In this document: positions 40,727 through 49,355 of the stretch, in pieces | Numbering within the stretch: position 1 is the stretch's first letter | How the letters are laid out: each line of letters begins with the position of its first letter | Assembly: GCA_900771085.1 (NCBI GenBank) | Contig: CAAGMR010000018.1 | Location: forward strand, 4,286-68,285 | DNA length: 64,000 nt | Reading direction: 5' to 3' | Origin: Clostridia bacterium | Lineage (GTDB): Bacteria; Bacillota; Clostridia; Oscillospirales; Acutalibacteraceae | Translations under genes and position numbers: made by a program | Notes under the pieces: generated by a model | Database searches by the model: none | Told to the model about the DNA's origin: nothing | The model's input: only the letters and a program-made list of their open reading frames with translations

Positions 40727-43126
40727 ATGAAAAGAACTGCTTTTAACAATTCTTGGATTTTTACTAATAAAAGAACTGGGGAGAGTAAAAATGTAACTCT
40801 TCCACACGATGCAATGATTCATGATGACAGAACGCCGGATTCGCCTAGTGGCTCCGCCGGCGCTTATTTTGTGCCCGGAACCTACACCTATGAGAAGGAG
40901 TTTGAGGCACCTGCCGACTGGAAGGAAAGTCATGTTGAACTTGCTTTTGGCACTGTTTACAAAGATGCGGAAATCTTCCTCAACGGAGAGAAAATCGCAT
41001 TCCATGCATATGGCTTTACACCGTTTAACGTAAGTTTAGACGGTCATCTTAAATTTAACTCTAAAAACTATTTGAAAGTTGTTGCCAATAACTCTGATAT
41101 GCCTAACTGCAGATGGTACTCCGGAGCGGGCATTTATGCGCCGGTTTACGTCGTAACCGGCAACAAAAATGCGTATATCAGATACCGTGGTGTAAAGATT
41201 GACACAATCGATATCAGTAATCCTACCGTCAGAGTCATAACAGACTTTGTTGCAGATGAAGACCTTGCACAGAGCCTCAAGGTTCGTGTAAGCATCTATG
41301 ACAGAAAAGAACTTGTTGCTACAGCAGAAGGAACCGATACATTTATTGAAATCCCGGGTGCCAAGCTCTGGAGTGAAAACACACCTGACCTTTATATTGC
41401 AAAGGTTGAACTTCTTGCCGGTGACGTCTGCATTGATGAAGTTTCAGAGACTTTCGGAATCAGAATAGTAAGCGTTTCCACTGAGGGCTTTTTCGTTAAC
41501 GGAATCAGCACAAAACTTCGTGGCGGATGCCTTCACCCTGACAACGGCATCCTTGGTGCCTGCACATACATTGAAGCCGAAGAGAGAAAAATCAGAAATC
41601 TTAAGAAACTCGGTTTCAACGCGATTCGTGCAGCACACAACCCGGTTACCGAGGAAATGCTCAGAGCCTGCGACAAGTATGGCATGTATATCATGGATGA
41701 AACCTTTGATATGTGGTATCAGAGGAAGAACAAATACGATTATGCACGTGACTTTGAGAGGGACTGGAGAAGCGACACTCTTGCAATGATAGAGCAGGAC
41801 TATAATCATCCATCTGTTGTCATGTATTCAATCGGCAACGAACTTTCTGAACCGGTTGATTTCAGAGGACTTGATACCTGCGACCTCATCTATAAATTTA
41901 TCAAGCAGAACGACCCTTCAAGACCAATCACTGCCGGCGGCAATATTATGATTCTCACAATGGCAGGCCTTGGCAATGCGATGTATCAGGATGACGGCAA
42001 TGCACTGGAATCTGCAAGCAACAACGGATCGGGTCTTGCAGACCGCATGTCCGGTTCACTCATATTCAATACCATTTACCAGAAAGCAGGTTCGGCAATG
42101 AACCTGGTATCTGTTTTTCCTATGGTAGACAGTCAGATTTCACCATTCTTTGACAAGCTTGACGTTGCAGGCTATAACTACGGCTCCGCACGTTATCTTC
42201 AGGACCTCAAAAAGCATCCGAACAGAGTAATTGTCGGTTCGGAAACCCTTCCGTTTGAGATTTACAAAAACTGGGAAAAGGTTAAGTCCGACAGCAGAAT
42301 AATCGGTGACTTTATGTGGCCGGGCATCGAGTATCTCGGCGAGACCGGTCTTGCAACCTGGAGCTATGACGGAACAAGCATTCTCAATGTTCGCTATCCT
42401 TACCTTACATATGGCTCCGGAGCTATTGACCTTATTGGCGATCCTGACGTTGCAGGTGAATATGCATCTGTTGTCTGGAGATTCCGTGACAGACCATATA
42501 TCGGCGTTCGTCCGGTTAACCATATCGGAGAAAAAGTGACCAAAGGTGCCTGGAGAGGAACCAATGCCAGAGCCTCATGGTCATGGAGAGGCTGTCACCA
42601 TGCACCTGCAAAGGTTGAAGTTTATTCAAATGCCACATACGTAAAGCTTGTACTTAACGGAGAAACCGTTGGAGTTAAGCGAGTTAAAGAGAATAAGGCC
42701 ATCTTTGACATTGTCTATGAACAGGGCGACCTTATTGCTATCGAATACGATCAGATTTTCCAGATTGTGGGTGAGGCTGTTCTTTCATCTGCAACAGGAA
42801 AGCTTTCCATTAAGGCTGAACCTGAGACAGACAAGGCTCTGGTTGGTTCTGTTGTATTTGTTCCGGTTTCAATCGTTGGCGAAAACGGCGTTGTTGAGTC
42901 AAACAGCGATGAAAAGCTCAAAGTAACCGTTAAAAACGGCGAGCTTCTTGGCTTTGGCTCTGCAAACTTCAAATCAGCAGAAAGATTTGATACCGGAGAG
43001 TACACAACTTTCTATGGCAGAGCCCTTGCCGTGGTACGTGTTGGAGAGCCTGGAAAGACTACTGTTACAGTATCCTCTGCAGTCTGGAATCAGGAAGATG
43101 CAGTAGCTGAAATTACAGTACTTTAA
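40727..43126 (+). CDS. family 2 glycoside hydrolase, beta-galactosidase type
   Basis: The 799-residue enzyme has the GH2 order: sugar-binding jelly roll (AGAYFVPGTYTYEKEFEAP), immunoglobulin-like domain, and a (alpha/beta)8 barrel with the family signature NAIRAAHNP and the acid/base Glu in MYSIGNELSE (Glu372). The nucleophile is likely the Glu in IVGSETLP (Glu506). Two further beta domains follow (DUF4982-like and GH2 C-terminal, with HHAPAKVEVYSNATYVKLVLNG). No signal peptide is present, so it is cytoplasmic. Activity on beta-galactosides is the best guess; beta-glucuronidase is less likely. The start at 40727 is set by GGAGGA. Confidence 0.9.
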   Translation: MKRTAFNNSWIFTNKRTGESKNVTLPHDAMIHDDRTPDSPSGSAGAYFVPGTYTYEKEFEAPADWKESHVELAFGTVYKDAEIFLNGEKIAFHAYGFTPFNVSLDGHLKFNSKNYLKVVANNSDMPNCRWYSGAGIYAPVYVVTGNKNAYIRYRGVKIDTIDISNPTVRVITDFVADEDLAQSLKVRVSIYDRKELVATAEGTDTFIEIPGAKLWSENTPDLYIAKVELLAGDVCIDEVSETFGIRIVSVSTEGFFVNGISTKLRGGCLHPDNGILGACTYIEAEERKIRNLKKLGFNAIRAAHNPVTEEMLRACDKYGMYIMDETFDMWYQRKNKYDYARDFERDWRSDTLAMIEQDYNHPSVVMYSIGNELSEPVDFRGLDTCDLIYKFIKQNDPSRPITAGGNIMILTMAGLGNAMYQDDGNALESASNNGSGLADRMSGSLIFNTIYQKAGSAMNLVSVFPMVDSQISPFFDKLDVAGYNYGSARYLQDLKKHPNRVIVGSETLPFEIYKNWEKVKSDSRIIGDFMWPGIEYLGETGLATWSYDGTSILNVRYPYLTYGSGAIDLIGDPDVAGEYASVVWRFRDRPYIGVRPVNHIGEKVTKGAWRGTNARASWSWRGCHHAPAKVEVYSNATYVKLVLNGETVGVKRVKENKAIFDIVYEQGDLIAIEYDQIFQIVGEAVLSSATGKLSIKAEPETDKALVGSVVFVPVSIVGENGVVESNSDEKLKVTVKNGELLGFGSANFKSAERFDTGEYTTFYGRALAVVRVGEPGKTTVTVSSAVWNQEDAVAEITVL

Positions 43127-43159
43127 ATGTGCTTTTTTCTTTAATAAAAACGGGTTACG

Positions 43160-43168
43160 TGATATAAT
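43160..43168 (+). promoter_or_regulatory. extended -10 promoter of the polysaccharide cassette
   Basis: TGATATAAT (43160-43168) is an extended -10 element about 32 bases before the first gene of the cassette; the -35 region is poor. Confidence 0.5.
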
Positions 43169-43200
43169 CTTGTACGACTATATAGTAGGAGTGGTAGGAC

Positions 43201-44670
43201 TTGTACAAAAAGAGTGGTTACTCCTGGTTGAAACACTGGGACTTTACCATTATTGACTTTATAACTCTACAGTTAAGCCTTCTTCTGGCTTATTTCATAT
43301 TTGAAGAACCGAACGTTGCTTACAGGGAAAACCTTTACCTTTACGTTGCTATCATTTATTTCAGCGCACAGGTTTTCAGCTACTTCCTTTTGCCGACTTT
43401 TAAGAATGTTCTTAAGCGCGGTTATTACATTGAACTCAGCTCGACGATAAAACAGGTGGTAATTGTAACTGTAATGGCACTTACGATGCTCTTCATGCTG
43501 CATCTTATCGGTGACATTTCACGACTTGTAATCGGTTTCACTTCTGTTTTCTATCTTGTTTCATCGTACGTAGGACGAATTATTCGCAAAAAGATTCTTT
43601 TCATGAAAGGAATCACCGAAGGAAAGCGTTCAATCATCATAATTACAACCAATTCTCTTATTGCAAAGGACCTTGATAACTTTACCAACCCTCAGTTCAG
43701 TGAGATGCAGGTTCGCGGAGTAGTTCTTCTCGATGAAGAGTACGGCTCTGAAGGCTTAAGCATTGAAGGCTGTGAGAATATAACCGTAATGGGCCGTAAT
43801 GAGAATGTTATAGAACTCATTAAAAGCGCCTGGGTGGACGAAGCTTTCGTCCACGTTCCACAGGGTACGGAGTACCCTGCAACCCTGGTTGATTCTCTTT
43901 CTGCAATGGGTATTACCATTCATGACTGCATTCTTCCACCATACGGAGAAGAGGACTATGAGGGCCAGCAGTATGTTGACCGCTTTGGTAACTATACCGT
44001 TCTTACAACCAGCGTTAAGATTGTATCTTCAGCTCAGATGATGGCCAAACGTATCCTCGACATTGTCGGCGGAATCGTGGGAACACTTATTACAATTGTT
44101 CTTGCAATCATCTTTGGACCTATCATTTATATCAAGTCGCCGGGCCCGATTTTCTTTAAGCAGACAAGAATCGGCAAAAACGGCAAGACCTTTGAAATGT
44201 TTAAGTTCCGCTCAATGTATATGGACGCGGAAGAACGCAAAAAAGAATATATGGAACAGAACAAGATGGACGGTCTCATGTTCAAGATGGATGACGACCC
44301 TCGCATCATCGGTTCCGAGAAGAAGGGTAAAGACGGCAAGCCTAAGGGCATCGGAAACTTTATCCGCAACACATCTATTGATGAATTCCCTCAGTTCCTT
44401 AACGTTCTTAAGGGCGATATGAGTCTGGTTGGTACAAGACCGCCAACACTCGACGAGTGGGAACAGTACGATGTTAACCACAGACTTAGAATGTGCATTA
44501 AGCCGGGCATCACCGGACTTTGGCAGATCAGTGGCAGAAGCAAGATTACAGATTTTGAAGAAGTTGTAAAACTTGACTCCAGATACATCAGAAACTGGAG
44601 CTTTGGAGAAGATATAAAAATATTGCTCAAAACAGTAGTTGTAGTACTGAAAAAAGATGGCGCGGAGTAA
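43201..44670 (+). CDS. polyprenyl-phosphate sugar-1-phosphate transferase (priming enzyme)
   Basis: The 489-residue protein is of the WbaP/CpsE type: four N-terminal membrane segments (about residues 15-125), a central nucleotide-binding-like region, a fifth segment (RILDIVGGIVGTLITIVLAI, about 285-310) and the catalytic bacterial sugar transferase domain (SPGPIFFKQTRIGKNGK; MFKFRSMY; RNTSIDEFPQFLNVLKGDMSLVGTRPP, core FLNVLKGDMSLVGTRPP; KPGITGLWQISGRS). It starts a surface polysaccharide repeat unit by moving sugar-1-phosphate onto undecaprenyl phosphate. The start is TTG 43201 with AGGAG 9 bases upstream. It heads a four-gene unit with kinase, phosphatase and LCP genes. Confidence 0.94.
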   Translation: MYKKSGYSWLKHWDFTIIDFITLQLSLLLAYFIFEEPNVAYRENLYLYVAIIYFSAQVFSYFLLPTFKNVLKRGYYIELSSTIKQVVIVTVMALTMLFMLHLIGDISRLVIGFTSVFYLVSSYVGRIIRKKILFMKGITEGKRSIIIITTNSLIAKDLDNFTNPQFSEMQVRGVVLLDEEYGSEGLSIEGCENITVMGRNENVIELIKSAWVDEAFVHVPQGTEYPATLVDSLSAMGITIHDCILPPYGEEDYEGQQYVDRFGNYTVLTTSVKIVSSAQMMAKRILDIVGGIVGTLITIVLAIIFGPIIYIKSPGPIFFKQTRIGKNGKTFEMFKFRSMYMDAEERKKEYMEQNKMDGLMFKMDDDPRIIGSEKKGKDGKPKGIGNFIRNTSIDEFPQFLNVLKGDMSLVGTRPPTLDEWEQYDVNHRLRMCIKPGITGLWQISGRSKITDFEEVVKLDSRYIRNWSFGEDIKILLKTVVVVLKKDGAE

Positions 44671-44685
44671 TAGAAAGGGAATCTT

Positions 44686-45432
44686 ATGCGTAATAAAAAC
44701 AAACCGCTTTCAGAAAGTCAGAAAGAGTTATTCCTGGCAATCCCTGGTAAATCATCATTCAGCTTCGTTGAGGCATTCAAGTCTCTTCGAACAAATATCA
44801 AGTTTATTTCATCCACATCTGACATGAATACTTTTGTGGTAACAAGTTCATTGCCTGATGAGTATAAGACAACAGTTGTTGTCAATACAGCAATCAGCCT
44901 CGCTGAAGAAGGTGCCAATGTCGTTGTTGTTGACTGCGACTTCAGAAAGCCTTCAATTCACAAATACCTGAAACTCGGTCACCGCTTCAAGGGAGTGACC
45001 AACGTTCTTATGGGTGAGGTATCATTAGACGATACACTCGTAAGATTTGAGGATCTCGGCATCAATGTTATGGTTGCCGGAACAATTCCTCCAAACCCTG
45101 CAGAACTTCTTGCAAGTGATAAGATGAGAAACCTGGTTGAAACTCTTTCGCAGTCTTTCGACTATGTAATCATCGATACTCCACCGGTTGTTACCGTTAC
45201 AGATGCTGCCGTACTTGGACAGTATGCCGACGGAGTTCTCCTTGTAGTTAAGTCAGAAGGTCCTGTTAAGGATGCTGTTGTGGCTGCCAAGACCAGACTT
45301 GAGTCAGTAGGCTGCAATATCATTGGAACAGTTCTCACAGGCGTTGACTACAAGAAGACAGCAAAGAAACAGTACTATTCATATGGCTATGAATATGACT
45401 ACGAATACAAAGACAAGCAGTTAGAAGAATAA
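44686..45432 (+). CDS. CpsD/CapB-like BY-kinase with altered Walker A motif
   Basis: The 248-residue cytoplasmic protein has the BY-kinase fold: helix with EAFKSLRTNIKF (EX2RX2R-like oligomerisation motif, about residues 30-40), Walker A' VVVVDCDFRKP (Asp83/Asp85), Walker B YVIIDTPP, and a C-terminal tyrosine cluster (YYSYGYEYDYEY). The Walker A, normally GEGKST, reads PDEYKTT (Lys61), so the two glycines are replaced by Glu/Tyr-type residues. Lys and one Thr remain. It may bind ATP poorly or be a regulatory pseudo-kinase. The usual membrane adaptor CpsC/CapA, which activates such kinases, is not encoded next to it. Confidence 0.9.
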   Translation: MRNKNKPLSESQKELFLAIPGKSSFSFVEAFKSLRTNIKFISSTSDMNTFVVTSSLPDEYKTTVVVNTAISLAEEGANVVVVDCDFRKPSIHKYLKLGHRFKGVTNVLMGEVSLDDTLVRFEDLGINVMVAGTIPPNPAELLASDKMRNLVETLSQSFDYVIIDTPPVVTVTDAAVLGQYADGVLLVVKSEGPVKDAVVAAKTRLESVGCNIIGTVLTGVDYKKTAKKQYYSYGYEYDYEYKDKQLEE

Positions 45433-45449
45433 ATATTCTGAGGTGCGAT

Positions 45450-46202
45450 ATGACAGATTTGCATTGTCATCTGCTCCCCGGAATAGATGACGGTTCCAAA
45501 GATGTTTCCATGTCTTTGGAACTTCTGCGTATAGAAAAGCGACAGCGTGTCGACAGGATAGTATTCACAAGTCACTATTATCCCGATGACATTTATCTGG
45601 AAAAGTACATTGAGAATCGAAACAGAGCATATGATGACCTTATGTCTCAGCCGTTCAACAAGAGCCTTTTTCAGTTCAGCCTTGGCGCAGAAGTGAAGTT
45701 CAGTCCCATACTTGCTCAGCAGGATTTAAGACAGTTGACCTTTACCGGTACAGACTACATGCTGATGGAATTTGATTTTTATAATCGTCCAGCATTTTTA
45801 GAGGAAGTATTCGACGAAATAAAGGCGCAGGGAATTACCCCCGTTATTGCGCACGTAGAGAGATACGAGTGGCTTTCAGATTATACCGAGCTCTACGACT
45901 GGGTTAAAAACAGAGGCTTTGTTATTCAGGCCAATTCCGGAGCACTCCTGCATGATCGCGAAACAAGAAATGAGATTTTACAGCTCATGGAGTGGAATCT
46001 GATTCATGTCATTTCAACAGATGCTCACAATACTACCAAAAGAACGCCTAATCTCCTTGAAGGTATGAAGGTGATAACCGAGTATCTCGGAGAAGAAAAG
46101 GCGACTGAAATAATGCGTAATGGCAACGCAGTTTTTAAAGGTTTACGCCCCGTTTCGGATGAACCATATTGTCCGAAGAAAAAAAGAAAAGGCTGGGTGT
46201 AA
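45450..46202 (+). CDS. CpsB/YwqE-like PHP-type tyrosine phosphatase
   Basis: The 250-residue protein starts MTDLHCHLLPGIDDGSKD, the PHP-domain metal site of CpsB/CapC/YwqE phosphatases, with further ligands in FTSHYY, GAEVKF, IAHVERY and STDAHN. These enzymes use Mn to dephosphorylate the tyrosine cluster of the CpsD kinase. The C-terminus is basic (KKKRKGWV). The start has GAGGTG 6 bases upstream. It lies between the kinase and the LCP gene, the standard neighbours. Confidence 0.93.
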   Translation: MTDLHCHLLPGIDDGSKDVSMSLELLRIEKRQRVDRIVFTSHYYPDDIYLEKYIENRNRAYDDLMSQPFNKSLFQFSLGAEVKFSPILAQQDLRQLTFTGTDYMLMEFDFYNRPAFLEEVFDEIKAQGITPVIAHVERYEWLSDYTELYDWVKNRGFVIQANSGALLHDRETRNEILQLMEWNLIHVISTDAHNTTKRTPNLLEGMKVITEYLGEEKATEIMRNGNAVFKGLRPVSDEPYCPKKKRKGWV

Positions 46203-46217
46203 AAACTGGAGGAAAAG

Positions 46218-47372
46218 ATGCCTAAACAAAAAATTGAAGTTTCTGTGAGACAGGCTCCCAAAAAGCGTAAAAAGCAGAGCCTGTGGAAAACACTGGAAAC
46301 ACATTTTCTTAATATTCCAATTAAGTTCCAGCGATTGATTGCAATAATTCTTATTGTTGCATCATTGGGAACCGCTGCAGGCGGTTTTACTCTGGATAAG
46401 CTGAACCTTATTCAGTTCAGCGATGGAAAAAGCGTTGGTACTGAACCAATCAACCCGGAAGACGATGCCGGACTCGTAACAGAGGAGGAACTTGCATCTC
46501 TTGACTATGTTGAGTCATATCCGGGTCTCCCGAACGGAGAGATTTATAAAGATAAAAACGTTGTAAACATCCTGCTTCTCGGAACAGATGAGAGAACGAG
46601 ATATTTCAACGACAACGCCCGCTCCGACACTATGATGGTAGTGTCAGTCAATAAGCAGGCAAATACAATCAAGCTTGTTAGCATTGAACGTGCTACAGGT
46701 GTTCCGATTCTTGAAGGACAGTATAAGGGCCAGTATGACTGGCTTACACACTGCTTCAGATACGGCGGAGAAAGTCTTATCATCAAAGAGATTCAAAGCT
46801 GTTTCCTGCTTGACCTTCAGGGATATATCAGAACAAACATTTATTCATTCATTAAGCTTATAGATGCCGTTGGCGGTGTTGACGTCGAACTGTCACCTGC
46901 CGAGGTTGATTACATCAACAACTGGTACAACTACGAATATGCAAGGTACCATGTTGATGAAATGGGTATCAGAACAAAGCTTCAGTGGGTAAATGTCGGC
47001 TGGAACCACCTTATGGGACCTACAGCTATGCTCTATGCCCGTTGCAGACAGATCGACAACGACTTCGGCAGAATGAGCAGACAGAGAATAGTAATCGAAT
47101 CTGCATTCAGTCAGATTAAGAATCTCAGCATACCGGAGCTTAACAACCTCCTTAACACAATGCTTCCGCTGGTTCAGAGCAATCTCACAAAGAGCCAGAT
47201 GGCCAGCCTTATGCTTGAGGTTCCATCTTTCAAGAATGCAAGTTTTGACACTATGGTTCTTCCTGAAAAGGGTACTTACGGAAGAATGATAGGCATGGAG
47301 GGAAGAAGCCTCTTTGCACCGGATTTCGAAAAGAATGTAGCGGATTTGAAAGAATTCCTTTATTCTTATTAA
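46218..47372 (+). CDS. LytR-CpsA-Psr (LCP) family glycopolymer ligase
   Basis: The 384-residue protein has a basic cytoplasmic start, one membrane segment (about residues 36-56, RLIAIILIVASLGTAAGGF) and an extracellular LCP domain: NILLLGTDER, ARSDTMMVVSVN, KLVSIERATGV, and RQRIVIES, with the Asp/Arg residues that bind polyprenyl pyrophosphate. LCP proteins attach polysaccharide or teichoic acid to peptidoglycan. Position 15 bases after the phosphatase gene suggests that the polymer started by the first gene of this unit is wall-anchored. GGAGG precedes the ATG. Confidence 0.93.
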   Translation: MPKQKIEVSVRQAPKKRKKQSLWKTLETHFLNIPIKFQRLIAIILIVASLGTAAGGFTLDKLNLIQFSDGKSVGTEPINPEDDAGLVTEEELASLDYVESYPGLPNGEIYKDKNVVNILLLGTDERTRYFNDNARSDTMMVVSVNKQANTIKLVSIERATGVPILEGQYKGQYDWLTHCFRYGGESLIIKEIQSCFLLDLQGYIRTNIYSFIKLIDAVGGVDVELSPAEVDYINNWYNYEYARYHVDEMGIRTKLQWVNVGWNHLMGPTAMLYARCRQIDNDFGRMSRQRIVIESAFSQIKNLSIPELNNLLNTMLPLVQSNLTKSQMASLMLEVPSFKNASFDTMVLPEKGTYGRMIGMEGRSLFAPDFEKNVADLKEFLYSY

Positions 47373-47410
47373 TATAGGCAACATAAACCTCTATTTTTCA
47401 GGTGATTTCT

Positions 47411-49237
47411 ATGTCCATTTTTAACGTAATTTCACTTGCCGGAGGCCTTGCTCTTTTCCTGTATGGTATGAATGTATTATCATCGGGTCTTGAAAGAATG
47501 GCCGGTGGCAAACTTCAAAAGATTCTTCGAAAGATAACTTCAAACCGTTTCAAAGGTCTTTTACTTGGCGCACTTGTTACAGCGGCAATTCAGAGTTCCG
47601 CTGCAACAACCGTAATGCTGGTTGGTCTTGTAAACTCCGGTGTAATGGAACTTACAAACGCTATCAGCGTTATCATGGGTTCCAACATTGGTACAACAAT
47701 TACAGCATGGATTCTTTCCCTGAGCGGAATCAGCAGTGAATCTTTCTTCATGCAGATGCTCAAGCCAAAGAACTTCTCTGCAATATTTGCTCTTGTGGGC
47801 GCACTGCTCATAATGTTCTCCAAGAAGCAGAAACGCAAAGATATCGGAGCTATTCTTGTAGGCTTTGCAGTTCTTATGTTTGGTATGGTAATGATGAGTG
47901 ATGCTGTTTCGCCACTCGGTGACGATCCTCGCTTTACATCCATCCTCACAAGATTCAGCAATCCAGTTCTTGGCGTATTTGTCGGTTTTGCAGTTACAGC
48001 TCTTCTTCAGAGCTCATCAGTATCAGTAGGTATCCTTCAGGCTCTTTCACTCACAGGTGTACTTACATATGGTGCTGTTATTCCGATTATCATGGGTCAG
48101 AACATCGGTGCCTGTGTAGCTACAATTCTTGCAGCTATCGGAACAAACAAGAACGCAAAGCGAGTAGCATGTGTTCACGTTTCATTCAATATCATAGGCA
48201 CAGTATTGTTCCTGGCACTCTGGCTCATCCTTGATGGCATATTTGACTTCCCACTCAAAGATGAACTCGTTATGCCACACAACATTGCTATTATTCATTC
48301 AATATTCAATGTTGCTTCTACAGTTATTCTTCTTCCATTCGTTAAACAGCTTGCAAGTCTTGCCAAGTTCATCATTCGCGATGGTTCAAGAAAGAATGCA
48401 CTCCTTGATGAAAACCTTCTCAGAATTCCTGCTTTCGCAGTTGCTCGTGCAGAAGAAGTTACAGGAGAAATGGGAACAATCGCTCAGGATGGCGTAAGAC
48501 TGGCTATTGCCAATATGGCTGGCTATAACGAGTCAACCGTTGAACGTGTTGTTGAATACGAAGACAAGACAGACAAGTACGAAGATGAACTTGAAATGTA
48601 CATTAATACCATCTCTGCCGAAGAACTGTCAGTTAAAGATGAACGTACAATCTCAAAACTTCTTCGAGTTATTCCTGAATGGGAACGTATTGGTGACCAC
48701 GGTGAACTTCTCACTAACGTATCACGTGAAATGGCCGATAAGGATATTCACTTCTCAGCTCAGGCAACAAGTGAACTTAATGTTCTTTACAAGGCCGTTG
48801 ATGATATCCTTGACAGAACAGTAACTGCCTTTATCAATAATGATGTTGAACTTGCTAAAACCATTGAGCCTCTCGACACAGTTATTGATAAGCTCGTTTC
48901 CAAGATTAAGGATCATCAGGTAACTCGTCTTAGAAAGAAGGTTGCTTCCGCAGAACTTGGATTTGTAATGCGCGAACTTCTTACCAACCTTCAGCGAGTA
49001 TCCGGTCATTGCTCCAATATTGCCATTGCAATTGTTGAGGGACATACCGGTGAGTACAACCGCCATAGTTATCTCGGTGAAGTCAAGTTCGGTGAGGACA
49101 CATCAGACTATGAACTTCAGTACAGAGCATTCAAGGAACAGTATTCTATTTCTTCAGATGCACTTTCAATAAGTAAAGATGCTACTGAAGAATCAGAAGA
49201 AACAGAAGATACGGAAGAAATACCTGTAACAGAATAA
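47411..49237 (+). CDS. Na/Pi cotransporter family protein with PhoU-like tail
   Basis: The 608-residue protein has the two NPT repeats with the QSSAATT signature: LVTAAIQSSAATTVMLVG (about residue 55-72) and TALLQSSSVSVGILQALS (about 195-212), each followed by a hydrophobic core, then a helical PhoU-like domain (about 345-560, AGYNESTVERVVEYEDK and IPEWERIGDHGELLTN) and an acidic Ser/Glu/Thr tail. This is the bacterial NptA/YjbB type; it is thought to move or sense phosphate. The start is ATG 47411 with AGGTGA just upstream. It may share a transcript with the LCP gene (38-base gap, no terminator seen). Confidence 0.92.
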   Translation: MSIFNVISLAGGLALFLYGMNVLSSGLERMAGGKLQKILRKITSNRFKGLLLGALVTAAIQSSAATTVMLVGLVNSGVMELTNAISVIMGSNIGTTITAWILSLSGISSESFFMQMLKPKNFSAIFALVGALLIMFSKKQKRKDIGAILVGFAVLMFGMVMMSDAVSPLGDDPRFTSILTRFSNPVLGVFVGFAVTALLQSSSVSVGILQALSLTGVLTYGAVIPIIMGQNIGACVATILAAIGTNKNAKRVACVHVSFNIIGTVLFLALWLILDGIFDFPLKDELVMPHNIAIIHSIFNVASTVILLPFVKQLASLAKFIIRDGSRKNALLDENLLRIPAFAVARAEEVTGEMGTIAQDGVRLAIANMAGYNESTVERVVEYEDKTDKYEDELEMYINTISAEELSVKDERTISKLLRVIPEWERIGDHGELLTNVSREMADKDIHFSAQATSELNVLYKAVDDILDRTVTAFINNDVELAKTIEPLDTVIDKLVSKIKDHQVTRLRKKVASAELGFVMRELLTNLQRVSGHCSNIAIAIVEGHTGEYNRHSYLGEVKFGEDTSDYELQYRAFKEQYSISSDALSISKDATEESEETEDTEEIPVTE

Positions 49238-49240
49238 ATA

Positions 49241-49274
49241 AAACGCCCCGAGGATATTTCTCGGGGCGTTTTTT
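49241..49274 (+). terminator. intrinsic terminator after the Na/Pi gene
   Basis: AAACGCCCCGAG and CTCGGGGCGTTT form a 12-bp perfect stem with a seven-base loop and are followed by TTT. Confidence 0.93.
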
Positions 49275-49355
49275 GTTGATTTCCTGTACATGTATATTGT
49301 AAAATGAAACAGGCAAATACATTTTGAGAGAATTGATCTCAGAAAGGTGAATATT

